This document shows positions 56,118 through 64,000 of a stretch of 64,000 nt of DNA, one piece after another. The stretch spans positions 124,001-188,000 of the forward strand of contig CAZIUG010000007.1 in assembly GCA_964542645.1 (NCBI GenBank). The letters run 5' to 3'. Within the stretch, counting starts at the first letter, position 1. Each line of letters opens with the position of its first letter. Below the pieces are notes generated by a model. It was not told where the DNA came from. It did not search any database and saw nothing but the letters and a program-made list of their open reading frames with translations. A program made the position numbers and the translations under genes. The stretch comes from Moanibacter sp964542645 (lineage in GTDB: Bacteria; Verrucomicrobiota; Verrucomicrobiia; Opitutales; UBA2987).

Positions 56118-56500
56118 TCCGAAAACCTAGCCCAATATCAGTTCTTGAAGCTGATTAAGTGACTTGAGCACTACTTTCCTCTAGAGTCTACCTGCCCATA
56201 GTGGAACCGCGAATGACTCGTCGATTCTCCTACTCCAAGAAAGCTATCTAACCCAACGACACTCTTCCGATAATGGATGACATCATATCAGCATGATGAT
56301 GCTCTTACCCCACTAATCCGTCACGTTTTAAAAGATTCCTTGAAACTCTTTTAAAACGCTTTCTCCCGAGCCAGTCTCTCCACATTTTCCTAAATTGCTG
56401 ATTCGAAGCCCCTAACTGGCAACTACCCTTTCGAATGAGACGGCACTGTACGAGAACTGAATTGCAGACACTAAAGGGCGCCAGGGTCTTGTTTCGAAGT
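56118..56500. other. Intergenic region with inverted repeat
   Basis: These 383 bases follow hemL and hold no supportable gene. The main feature is a perfect 11-base inverted repeat, CGTTTTAAAAG (56324-56334) and CTTTTAAAACG (56348-56358), with a 13-base spacer. Each arm also contains the palindrome TTTTAAAA. It could be an AT-rich hairpin or a paired binding site. Confidence 0.45.
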
Positions 56501-56671
56501 TTAAGAAACAGCGGGCAATTCTACCTTCTTCTCAACACGTTGAAGCCGATGCCAGCTCCAACGCTGGAATATCTTCTTCATTACATATGAAGCGGCTTGC
56601 ACAGACATGGTTGTATTTCCGAAAATTGCATAATAAGCTCTATCGAGCGAGCCATAAACTCTGAAACTCAT
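56501..56671 (-). CDS. Possible small basic protein, 56 aa
   Basis: A short open frame with an ATG at 56671 and stop at 56501-56503 lies between hemL and the DCC-LMF gene, divergent from the latter by 63 bases. It begins MSFRVYGSLDRAYYAIFGN and later has YVMKKIFQRWSWHRLQRVEKK, so it is basic and could form an amphipathic helix. The composition is natural for a protein. No family is recognised and no Shine-Dalgarno sequence precedes it. It could instead be a remnant of a longer gene. Confidence 0.4.
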   Translation of the reverse strand: MSFRVYGSLDRAYYAIFGNTTMSVQAASYVMKKIFQRWSWHRLQRVEKKVELPAVS

Positions 56672-56734
56672 TTATTGTCTCAAAGGTTTGGGTACTGAAT
56701 TCTTTTTCTGAGAAGGCCTAGTATTCGTGCGGAA

Positions 56735-58672
56735 ATGATTAAGGATCATATAAGAGTAGCAACCCCACCTTCGGAAAGACCTGAGATTATCTATGACGGC
56801 GACTGCCCCTTTTGTTGTCGATGGATTGAGCGCTGGAAACTGATTACACGGGACCACATAGACTACAGAATGTCCCAAGAAGTCAGTGACTTGTACCCCG
56901 AGATCCCGACGGAGCAATTCAAGTCGGCGGTTCAACTCATTGACCCATCCGGGAGGATCTACTCGGGCGCCGAGGCCGTTTTCCGAGCACTCGCTTGCAG
57001 ACCACGAAGAAGGATTTGGATTCACCTCTACCTCAGGTCAAAGATTTTTGCTCTCACCAGTGAAAAAGTCTACAGCCTGGTCGCAGGCAACCGCAAACTT
57101 GCCTCACGAATCTCCATAGCTCTCTGGGGAAAACAGATGAGTCCGTCGACCTATATTTTTTCTAGCTGGCTCTTCCTCAGGTTACTGGCAGTTGTAGCAC
57201 TCATCGCATTTCTCTCCTATTGGAACCAAGCTGAAGGCCTGATCGGAGAAAAAGGAATTCTTCCTTTTTCGAACGATCTCCACAACATCGACCGCCACTG
57301 GGAGAGAAATGACATGGATTTCTCAAAATTCTGGTACAGACCAACCCTCCTCTGGCTCAGTCAAACCGATTTCGCACTCCACGTTTTCTTCCTCGTAGGC
57401 ACTATCGCTGCCATCCTCCTTTGCATGGGCATCGCATCCTCTTTCGCTGCCCTTACGATTTGGGCTATATACCTATCGTTAATGTCGGTGGGGGGTGTTT
57501 TTTTTACGTTTCAATGGGATATTCTGTTGATTGAAACTATGTTTCTGGCAGTTTTTCTCTCACCAATCGGATGGATCGATCGACTTCACTCCCGTCAGCT
57601 ACCTTCGCATCTCGCGAGGTGGCTTGTCTGGCTCCTCCTCTTCAAACTCATATTTGAATCAGGGGTCGTCAAACTGACCTATTTCGCTTCAAACGGTGAA
57701 AATACATGGCGGAATCTAACGGCTTTAGATTATCACTATTGGACTCAACCTATACCGGCTTGGACGAGTTGGTACATTCACCACCTCCCAAACTGTATGG
57801 ATCAGATTTCGCTCTGGTTTATGTTCGCGGTCGAGCTCGTATTACCATTCACAATTTTCCTCCCTAGAAGAGTCAGAATGCTTGGGTTCGCCGGCCAAGT
57901 CCTATTTCAGCTTCTTATCATTGTATCGGGTAACTACGGGTTTTTTAACCTTCTTACCATTGTCCTATGTATAACTCTAATAGACGATCAGTCGCTTCCT
58001 TCCTTTCTTCAGCAAAGGATCGGGAAAACCCATCAGAGGGAAACGGCTTCAAAAGTCGTTTGGATTCCCAAACTTCTTGTCCTGATACCCTTCACCGTCA
58101 TCGTTCTTTATCTTGGTGTTTTTTACTTGTGCCAGGACTTCCGAGGGAACCGAATCAACTCTGAGAATTCTACCCCTGGATCCCGAAATTCAGTGGGAAG
58201 TCTTATTCGGAAGATCCAACCGTTGCACACAGTCAATCGTTATGGACTCTTCCGAGTTATGACCACAAACCGACCTGAAATCATTATTGAAGGAAGCTCC
58301 GATGGGATCAATTGGAAGCCTTACATTTTCAAGTTTAAACCGATCGATCTCTTGGAACGACCTAAATTCGCCACACCACACATGCCTAGGCTCGATTGGC
58401 AAATGTGGTTTGCCGCACTCGACGTTGAAAGAGGGAGATCCTTTCAAAACTCGCCACCCTGGCTTTCTCGTTTTCTACAGGAAATCGCAAAAAATAACCC
58501 GACTGTAATTTCTCTCCTCCAAGAGAATCCATTTTCAAATGAACCACCCCGCATGATTCGGATTCGCCTCTTCCATTACTCATTTACGAACCCACAAACA
58601 AAAAAAAATACCGGAGCTTGGTGGGACCGTACACTCTTGAACCGGATTACCATACACATGAGAGTCAACTAG
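56735..58672 (+). CDS. DCC thiol-oxidoreductase fused to lipase-maturation-factor-like membrane protein
   Basis: This 645-residue fusion protein has an N-terminal DCC domain (about 15-120) with YDGDCPFC (20-27), whose C24-x2-C27 is the thioredoxin-like redox site. About ten hydrophobic helices then form an LMF1-like membrane domain, with the block FQWDILLIETMFLAVFLSP (residues ~257-275) and SGVVKLT after it. The last 170 residues are a soluble domain with repeated aromatic and Arg residues. Eukaryotic LMF1 matures lipases in the ER. Bacterial homologues are known only as families, so the function is unknown. ATG at 56735 is the start. No partner gene is adjacent. Confidence 0.82.
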   Translation: MIKDHIRVATPPSERPEIIYDGDCPFCCRWIERWKLITRDHIDYRMSQEVSDLYPEIPTEQFKSAVQLIDPSGRIYSGAEAVFRALACRPRRRIWIHLYLRSKIFALTSEKVYSLVAGNRKLASRISIALWGKQMSPSTYIFSSWLFLRLLAVVALIAFLSYWNQAEGLIGEKGILPFSNDLHNIDRHWERNDMDFSKFWYRPTLLWLSQTDFALHVFFLVGTIAAILLCMGIASSFAALTIWAIYLSLMSVGGVFFTFQWDILLIETMFLAVFLSPIGWIDRLHSRQLPSHLARWLVWLLLFKLIFESGVVKLTYFASNGENTWRNLTALDYHYWTQPIPAWTSWYIHHLPNCMDQISLWFMFAVELVLPFTIFLPRRVRMLGFAGQVLFQLLIIVSGNYGFFNLLTIVLCITLIDDQSLPSFLQQRIGKTHQRETASKVVWIPKLLVLIPFTVIVLYLGVFYLCQDFRGNRINSENSTPGSRNSVGSLIRKIQPLHTVNRYGLFRVMTTNRPEIIIEGSSDGINWKPYIFKFKPIDLLERPKFATPHMPRLDWQMWFAALDVERGRSFQNSPPWLSRFLQEIAKNNPTVISLLQENPFSNEPPRMIRIRLFHYSFTNPQTKKNTGAWWDRTLLNRITIHMRVN

Positions 58673-58808
58673 TTACCCATCTGATTTAAATGGATTAGAT
58701 TCCTTTAGCTGGAATTTTCCGAAAGAGGTTGAGAAGTAGAAAAAACCCGTTAGGAACGGTACCGAGTTTTCGAGTATTGCTTGTCGGGCCTTCCCGAAGA
58801 AGCTACTG

Positions 58809-59570
58809 ATGTACTGTCCTGAAGAAATCAGAAACGGAAATTGTTTCAAACTTACTATTGGTGCGATAACTCTCGCCTCAGCTGCTTTTTTTTTAATCGC
58901 AGTGATTGAGATCTTCTCCGGTCAACGTGAACTCCAAACCATTAAACTCCGCATACAAGATCATTCGATTATTATCCCAGGAAAGGCAGCTCAAGACCCG
59001 AGCACTGGAGGTATGGATAAGCGTGTTATCCACCGCCTGGATTCAAAAGCACCATCAGAAATTTTAGTTTCTCATCCAGCCGCCATCCATCATAAAATTC
59101 GGACAGAAATTCCGTCACTGAATCTAGGATCCAACCCATCGAGATTCTCCTCAAATCCCTCGGATCTCGTCTACGAAGAGGAAGATCTCGATACACCCAC
59201 CGTTCCTCTGGTTCGAATCATCCCTCAATATCCAGAGGAACTAAAAATGCAAAAGATTGAAGGAATCGTTATAGCTTTGATTTCGGTTGACGAAAAGGGC
59301 TATGTATACTCAGTCGAAATCGAGAAATCGGCACACGAAGCATTCGCTGATAGTGCAGTTACAGCACTGCTCCGGTGGAGATTTATTCCCGGGCGATCCA
59401 ATGGAGAATTCGTCAAATTCAGGGCCCGTCAACTCATGCGATTCCGACTCCTCAATTCTAATTTAAGAAAAAAGAACCACGACGATTTACCACAAATTCC
59501 AGAGGGGCAAGAGTTCTCGAACAGTAGATATTTTGACAGGAGCACTCGAGGCATAACAATTTTGCAGTAG
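58809..59570 (+). CDS. TonB-family energy transducer
   Basis: This 253-residue protein has a single N-terminal membrane span (about 15-38: LTIGAITLASAAFFLIAVIEIF), a proline/serine-rich periplasmic linker, and a C-terminal TonB domain (about 130-215) with RIIPQYPEELKMQKIEGIVI and the conserved YSVEIEKSAHEAFADSAVTALLRWRFIPG block. It transmits inner-membrane energy to outer-membrane receptors such as that at 38475. No exbB or exbD is adjacent. The ATG at 58809 gives a short cytoplasmic N-terminus. It is on the same strand as the DCC-LMF gene, 136 bases away. A 38-residue polar tail follows the TonB domain, which is unusual. Confidence 0.85.
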   Translation: MYCPEEIRNGNCFKLTIGAITLASAAFFLIAVIEIFSGQRELQTIKLRIQDHSIIIPGKAAQDPSTGGMDKRVIHRLDSKAPSEILVSHPAAIHHKIRTEIPSLNLGSNPSRFSSNPSDLVYEEEDLDTPTVPLVRIIPQYPEELKMQKIEGIVIALISVDEKGYVYSVEIEKSAHEAFADSAVTALLRWRFIPGRSNGEFVKFRARQLMRFRLLNSNLRKKNHDDLPQIPEGQEFSNSRYFDRSTRGITILQ

Positions 59571-59612
59571 AATTATAACCATGCTAATCGATTCCGCAAT
59601 ATTGATCATCCT

Positions 59613-62324
59613 TCATTTCAACCCTGCCAGCAATTTCTCTAATTTAACTCTCTTTTCCAGGTTGATGGCCAATTGATCACGTGTTCCCTGGACTACTTCT
59701 TCAGGAGCCTTGGATATGAATGCTTCATTATTCAGGCGAGCCTCGATTCCAGTGGTCACTCGATCAAGATTCTCTAGTTCTTTGCTCAGACGTTCTTTCT
59801 CCGCATCAACATCGATTGCTTTTGCGAGATCAAGGTATAGTGTTGCAATCTCGCATGCCACAGCAGGAGCTCCTTCCGGTTCAGATACGGTTCTCTCAAG
59901 AGCAGCAGCCCCGATAAGCATCTTGACCGTATCAAGATCTGGCTCAAACAGGTCTTCTCCATCCGATGTGTAGTAAAAGGTAACGTCACGCCGATTAGCC
60001 AATCTGTACTCAGCCTTCAAATTCCTGGCAGCAATGACAAACTCCTTGATCCCTTCGATCTGATCCGCCGCGCTAGAATCAATCTTCAAGACTTTGGCAA
60101 GGTCATCCGCTCTCTCAATATTAATATCTTCTATAAATCGGTGTTTCCCGTTGTATCCAAGGTTGTTCCAGAGCTCCTCCGTAATATGAGGAATCATTGG
60201 ATGCATTAAAAGGAGCAACTGCCGAAAGACGAGGTCTTGAACTGCAAGTGTATTACTCCCTGTCTCCTCATTTTTCAGCTTTTCTTTGGACGCCTCCAGA
60301 TACCAGTCGCAGATCTCTCTCCAAAAAAAATTGAGAAAGGTATGCGTCATCTGCTGCACCTCAAAGCGGGCAAATTGGACCTCCACCTCCTTCAAAGCTT
60401 TGACTGTTTGACGAAGAATCCAATGGTCGAATCGACCGCAACGCTGCCAATCGATACGTCCCAGAATCGAATCAAGGGAACCGTTCTCCTTCATCGGGCC
60501 CGACATCTGGCGAAATCGACAGGCATTCCAGAGTTTATTGCACACGTTTCGCCCTATTTTTAACCGCTCCTCGGAGAAGAGAATATCCTGACCCGAGGGT
60601 GCTATATTGAGAATCCCAAACCGTGTTCCGTCAGCTCCGAATTTCTCGAATAGATCTAACGGGTCTGGGGAATTGCCCAAAGACTTTTGGAATTTCCTTC
60701 CCTGACCATCGCGCACCAGACCGTGGACATAAACATGCCGGAAGGGAAGGCGTTCCTGGATCTCTTGGTTCGAAAGTTCTTCTCTAGCGTCACCATAGAG
60801 CTCGAGACCAGACATTATCATTCGCGCCACCCAGAAAAAAATGATGTCAAACCCCGTAACAAGAACGTCAGTCGGATAGAATGCAGACAGTTCCTCCCGT
60901 TGTCTTTCATTCGGGCTGGGCCATCCCAGGGTTGCGAAAGGCCAAAGGTTGGATGAAGCCCAAGTATCCAACACGTCTTCCTCCTGTTCCCAGTTCTCCG
61001 TATCTTCCGGCCCATCGACTGAAACATGCCAATTAGCCGGATCATTGCGATCGCATCCTTTGCGGTACCAAACCGGAATGCGTTGACCCCACCAGAGCTG
61101 TCGGCTAATACACCACCCACGGAGATTGCCTAACCAATGCAGGTAGACTTTCTTCCAACGATCAGGGTGAAACTGAATATATCCTTTCTCAACCGCTTTT
61201 CGGGCTTCTTCGACCTTTGGGAAATTAAGCCACCACTGGTCCGTTAAGCGTGGTTCAATTGGGACTCCACCTCGCTCCGATATTCCAACGCTATGTTCGT
61301 AGGGTTCCTCTCCTACCAGCAAACCCATGCTCTTTAGTTTCGTCACAACGAGATCACGTACCTCCAACCGATCCTTTCCTACAAAGGGTTCACCCGCCAA
61401 CTCATTAAGGGTCCCATTAGGATTCATCACGTCGAGAACGGGTAGATTATGGCGTTGGCTGATTTCGTAATCAGTAGGATCATGAGCTGGTGTCACTTTG
61501 AGCGCTCCGGTCCCGAATTCTCGGTCCACCACCTCATCACCGACTACCGGGATCTTCTCACGAGGAAACGGACGCCAAACGTGACCACCGAGAAGATGCC
61601 GGTAACGGGAGTCCTGGGGATGTACCGCCACAGCTGTATCTCCCATCAGGGTCTCCGGACGGGTTGTAGAGATTTCTACGAATGTCCCCGGTGATTCCAC
61701 AATTTCATAGCGCATCTTATACAGAGTATCTATCTGCGGCGTCATAATGACTTCCTCGTTACTCAGCGCCGTCTGGCTCACCGGACACCAATTGGTCATA
61801 TATTTCCCCCGATAGATATATCCGCGACGGTAGAATTCTACAAAAGAGTGAAGCACGGCTTGTTCGTACTCCTTATCCATCGTAAAGAGAGTGCGGTTCC
61901 AATCACACGAACATCCCAACTGCCGTAACTGATTAAGAATCATGCCCCCATGCTTATCGCTCCATTCCCAACAGCGTTTGACAAAGGCTTCGCGCCCCAT
62001 TTCCCGTCTCGATTTTCCCTCCTCTCTTAGCGCTACCTCAACCTTAGCATGGGTCGCGATACTGGCGTGATCCATCCCTGGCATCCAGAGAACCTTCTTG
62101 CCTTCGAGACGTGCACGCCGAATAAAAAGGTCTTGGAGAGTATTGACCAGAACGTGGCCTATGTGAAGTACGCCTGTGACGTTGGGTGGAGGAATCATGA
62201 TACAAAAATGATTCTCTGGATGCCTCGGATCCACTGCCGCTTTAAAAGCGTCCCCCTCCAACCAAGTCCTATACCACTTGGCTTCCACTTGCTTCGGTTC
62301 GTATGTCTTACCTATTGATGTCAT
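59613..62324 (-). CDS. valS: Valyl-tRNA synthetase
   Basis: This 903-residue class I synthetase charges tRNA-Val and edits misactivated threonine. The HIGH motif (PPPNVTGVLHIGHVL, residues 46-60) is intact. The second motif reads KFQKS (544-548) where KMSKS is usual. The CP1 editing domain, with STTRPETLMGDTAVAVHP, is present, and a C-terminal coiled-coil arm (ELENLDRVTTGIEARLNNEAF) ends the protein. The frame extends to a TTG at 62375, but ATG at 62324 is the family start. It converges with the TonB gene (42 bases) and diverges from glnD (138 bases). Confidence 0.96.
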   Translation of the reverse strand: MTSIGKTYEPKQVEAKWYRTWLEGDAFKAAVDPRHPENHFCIMIPPPNVTGVLHIGHVLVNTLQDLFIRRARLEGKKVLWMPGMDHASIATHAKVEVALREEGKSRREMGREAFVKRCWEWSDKHGGMILNQLRQLGCSCDWNRTLFTMDKEYEQAVLHSFVEFYRRGYIYRGKYMTNWCPVSQTALSNEEVIMTPQIDTLYKMRYEIVESPGTFVEISTTRPETLMGDTAVAVHPQDSRYRHLLGGHVWRPFPREKIPVVGDEVVDREFGTGALKVTPAHDPTDYEISQRHNLPVLDVMNPNGTLNELAGEPFVGKDRLEVRDLVVTKLKSMGLLVGEEPYEHSVGISERGGVPIEPRLTDQWWLNFPKVEEARKAVEKGYIQFHPDRWKKVYLHWLGNLRGWCISRQLWWGQRIPVWYRKGCDRNDPANWHVSVDGPEDTENWEQEEDVLDTWASSNLWPFATLGWPSPNERQREELSAFYPTDVLVTGFDIIFFWVARMIMSGLELYGDAREELSNQEIQERLPFRHVYVHGLVRDGQGRKFQKSLGNSPDPLDLFEKFGADGTRFGILNIAPSGQDILFSEERLKIGRNVCNKLWNACRFRQMSGPMKENGSLDSILGRIDWQRCGRFDHWILRQTVKALKEVEVQFARFEVQQMTHTFLNFFWREICDWYLEASKEKLKNEETGSNTLAVQDLVFRQLLLLMHPMIPHITEELWNNLGYNGKHRFIEDINIERADDLAKVLKIDSSAADQIEGIKEFVIAARNLKAEYRLANRRDVTFYYTSDGEDLFEPDLDTVKMLIGAAALERTVSEPEGAPAVACEIATLYLDLAKAIDVDAEKERLSKELENLDRVTTGIEARLNNEAFISKAPEEVVQGTRDQLAINLEKRVKLEKLLAGLK

Positions 62325-62462
62325 CTGATTTACTTGCAAGAAACAAGGCTCGTCCGACAGACTCCAAGCTGTCAAAGTAAAATATAGCCCTCTTCTCCAT
62401 AGTTGAAGTTAAAACGGAGGAGCTAGAAAATCGAACTGGGGAAATAGATCTCAGCCATTTTT

Positions 62463-64000
62463 ATGGAAGAACCACTATATCGCCAAATTCTTGGACATGC
62501 CGAACACTGGCTCTCTTTCGATCTCGGGACCAAGCGAGACAAGGTTCTTAACGGATGCCGTGAATATCTTCGTCTGGGAAACGATATGATCTACCGCTAT
62601 CACTGTATGGTGGACAAAGGAATTCAAGTCGCTTTAGCCCGATCCTATGTCATCGATGTTCTCATTGAGAACCTGTTTCGCCACTCCACAAAGATCTACA
62701 AGGAAAAACACGGTCCTCTTCCCTATCCCGTCAGCGTCGTCGCACTTGGAGGCTACGGAAGAGCCGAACTGAGCCCCATGAGTGATATCGATATTATGTT
62801 CCTCCTCCCCGACAACGTTGTGGCAGGAGAGATCCAAAGAATACAGGAGACACTCTCAGAAAATCTCCTACTCATTCTATGGGACCTCAAGCTTAAGGTC
62901 GGGCCTTCGACTCGGACTCTTTCACATACTTTTGAGGACGCTGAAAAAGATATTGAAACCAAGACCGCTTTGCTCGAGTCCCGACTCATTACAGGCCAAA
63001 GAAAACTCTTCACAGGATTTATTAGGCAGTACAAGAGATTCTACCGAAGAGCTAACCCAGAGGCATACATCCAAGCCCGTCTCGACGATCAGTTCACTCG
63101 GCGAAAGAAGCATCAGAATACGGTCTTCCTCCAGGAACCCGACATCAAGAATGGGGTAGGCGGACTCCGAGACTATCAAAACATTCTCTGGATGGCCGAG
63201 ATTAAGCTGGGAATCGACAGTATGGGAAAACTACATCATCGAAGGTATCTTAGTAAATCCGAGCACCGGGCTTACACCGCTGCGTACGAATTCCTTCTTC
63301 GGGTTCGCAACGAACTTCACTTCCAAAGTACCAGACCAACCGATCTATTGAATCTGGAGAAACAACCCAACATAGCCAAAAAGCTGGGCTACCAGCAAAA
63401 AAGTGTTTTCAAGCGAGTCGAAGCATTCATGCGAGATTATTACAAGCATGCTAAAGAAATCTTCCGTATAACCCAGATCCTCGAAGGCCGACTTTTCCCC
63501 GAAAGACAAATCACCGCCAACCGGTTGCTCAATAGTAGACTTTCTGAAAACCGAAAACGAAGAGTTTTTGACGGATTTGTTCTGAGACGAAATATCCTCA
63601 CTCATCTCAATTTGTCAGTCTTTAAAGAGGATCCTGAGCGCCTCATCCGCGTCTTTAGGCACTGTCAACAGCTCGATGCAATACTTGATTTCTCTCTTAG
63701 CTCGCTAATTACCGAGTCGCTCCCTCTGATCACCGGTTCGGTCATCCATTCGCCTACCGCTAATCGCAGTTTTCGGGGGATTCTCCAAACTGTAGGCGAA
63801 GTTTACCCCACAGTGGCAAAAATGCACGAACTGGGAGTTCTAGAACGATTTTTGCCTGAGTTTTCAGATCTCACCTGTCTTGTTCAACACGAATACTACC
63901 ATCGTTACACAGCTGACGAGCATACTCTCAATACAATTCATCAACTCGACAGGATCTTCAGCGGTGCATCTCAATATTCACCTGTCTACGTCCATGAAAT
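62463..64000 (+). CDS. glnD: [Protein-PII] uridylyltransferase, N-terminal part
   Basis: GlnD senses glutamine and adds or removes UMP on the PII protein to control nitrogen metabolism. The frame starts with ATG at 62463 and runs to the window edge, giving the first 512 residues. The nucleotidyltransferase signature is GGYGRAELSPMSDIDIMFL, and EPDIKNGVGGLRDYQNI marks the linker region. Near the edge begins the HD (uridylyl-removing) domain, with QHEYYHRYTADEHTL. The ACT domains lie beyond the edge. It diverges from valS, with 138 bases between. It shows that a PII-based nitrogen regulation exists; glnB is not in the window. Confidence 0.95.
   Translation, partial: MEEPLYRQILGHAEHWLSFDLGTKRDKVLNGCREYLRLGNDMIYRYHCMVDKGIQVALARSYVIDVLIENLFRHSTKIYKEKHGPLPYPVSVVALGGYGRAELSPMSDIDIMFLLPDNVVAGEIQRIQETLSENLLLILWDLKLKVGPSTRTLSHTFEDAEKDIETKTALLESRLITGQRKLFTGFIRQYKRFYRRANPEAYIQARLDDQFTRRKKHQNTVFLQEPDIKNGVGGLRDYQNILWMAEIKLGIDSMGKLHHRRYLSKSEHRAYTAAYEFLLRVRNELHFQSTRPTDLLNLEKQPNIAKKLGYQQKSVFKRVEAFMRDYYKHAKEIFRITQILEGRLFPERQITANRLLNSRLSENRKRRVFDGFVLRRNILTHLNLSVFKEDPERLIRVFRHCQQLDAILDFSLSSLITESLPLITGSVIHSPTANRSFRGILQTVGEVYPTVAKMHELGVLERFLPEFSDLTCLVQHEYYHRYTADEHTLNTIHQLDRIFSGASQYSPVYVHE

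Noticed and set aside
1..64000. CRISPR arrays, transposases, integrases and prophage genes
   Set aside because: No regularly spaced repeats, transposase motifs or phage structural genes were found on either strand.

Overview
The window is a bacterial chromosome segment with moderate GC content and no phage, IS element, CRISPR array or rRNA operon that I can see. The housekeeping genes at both ends (metG, rdgB, ribD, polA, nadE, hemL, valS, glnD) are single copy and intact. The gene content suggests a Verrucomicrobiota lineage, probably Opitutia/Puniceicoccales-like: several phytanoyl-CoA dioxygenase (PhyH) family genes, Gfo/Idh/MocA oxidoreductases, a DCC-LMF fusion, Asp-box sialidase-like proteins, creatininases and TonB-type transducers. 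Such a repertoire is common in marine and sponge-associated members. That placement is inference from gene content, not from a marker phylogeny. Shine-Dalgarno sequences are weak or absent before many genes, and several genes appear to start with TTG or GTG.

Layout. Positions 1-4390 hold metG (cut by the left edge), rdgB, ribD and a metallo-beta-lactamase hydrolase, all on the minus strand. Positions 4525-38130 are a catabolic accessory region. It holds two short UxuA-type sugar-acid dehydratase-like proteins, a Tat-type aldo/keto reductase, an HpaI-type aldolase, an MFS transporter, an amidohydrolase plus Rieske pair, a lactonase-type propeller, five divergent PhyH oxygenases, an aspartoacylase-like hydrolase, a divergent GH32, a microcystinase-C-like (M81) protein, a tandem double metallo-beta-lactamase protein, a second amidohydrolase, a ribokinase, a histidine phosphatase, two creatininases, a class III aminotransferase, a degenerate CobW-like protein, tRNA-Leu(CAG), a DapA-like lyase, an Asp-box sialidase-like protein coupled to an M20 peptidase, and an SDR. 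Positions 38475-45954 hold a TonB-dependent receptor, a GalU-type uridylyltransferase, a glucuronokinase-like GHMP kinase and two Gfo/Idh/MocA oxidoreductases. Positions 46275-64000 return to core genes: polA, an RluA-type pseudouridine synthase coupled to a TonB-like protein, a TolC-family protein, nadE, hemL, the DCC-LMF membrane protein, a TonB protein, valS and the first 512 codons of glnD.

How the genes may work together. UxuA-like dehydratases yield 2-keto-3-deoxy sugar acids in the classical hexuronate route. The HpaI-type and DapA-type aldolases nearby could cleave such acids, and the oxidoreductases could interconvert upstream keto acids. The glucuronokinase plus uridylyltransferase pair could make UDP-glucuronate from free glucuronate. 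The amide/peptide hydrolases (AstE-like, M81, M20, creatininase, amidohydrolase) and PhyH oxygenases suggest degradation of small nitrogenous or alkylated compounds. Substrates cannot be read from the sequence.

Three intergenic stretches (about 8427-8757, 32462-32680 and 44419-44630) carry protein-like reading frames broken by stops and frame changes. They look like eroded genes, so accessory genes appear to be turning over here.
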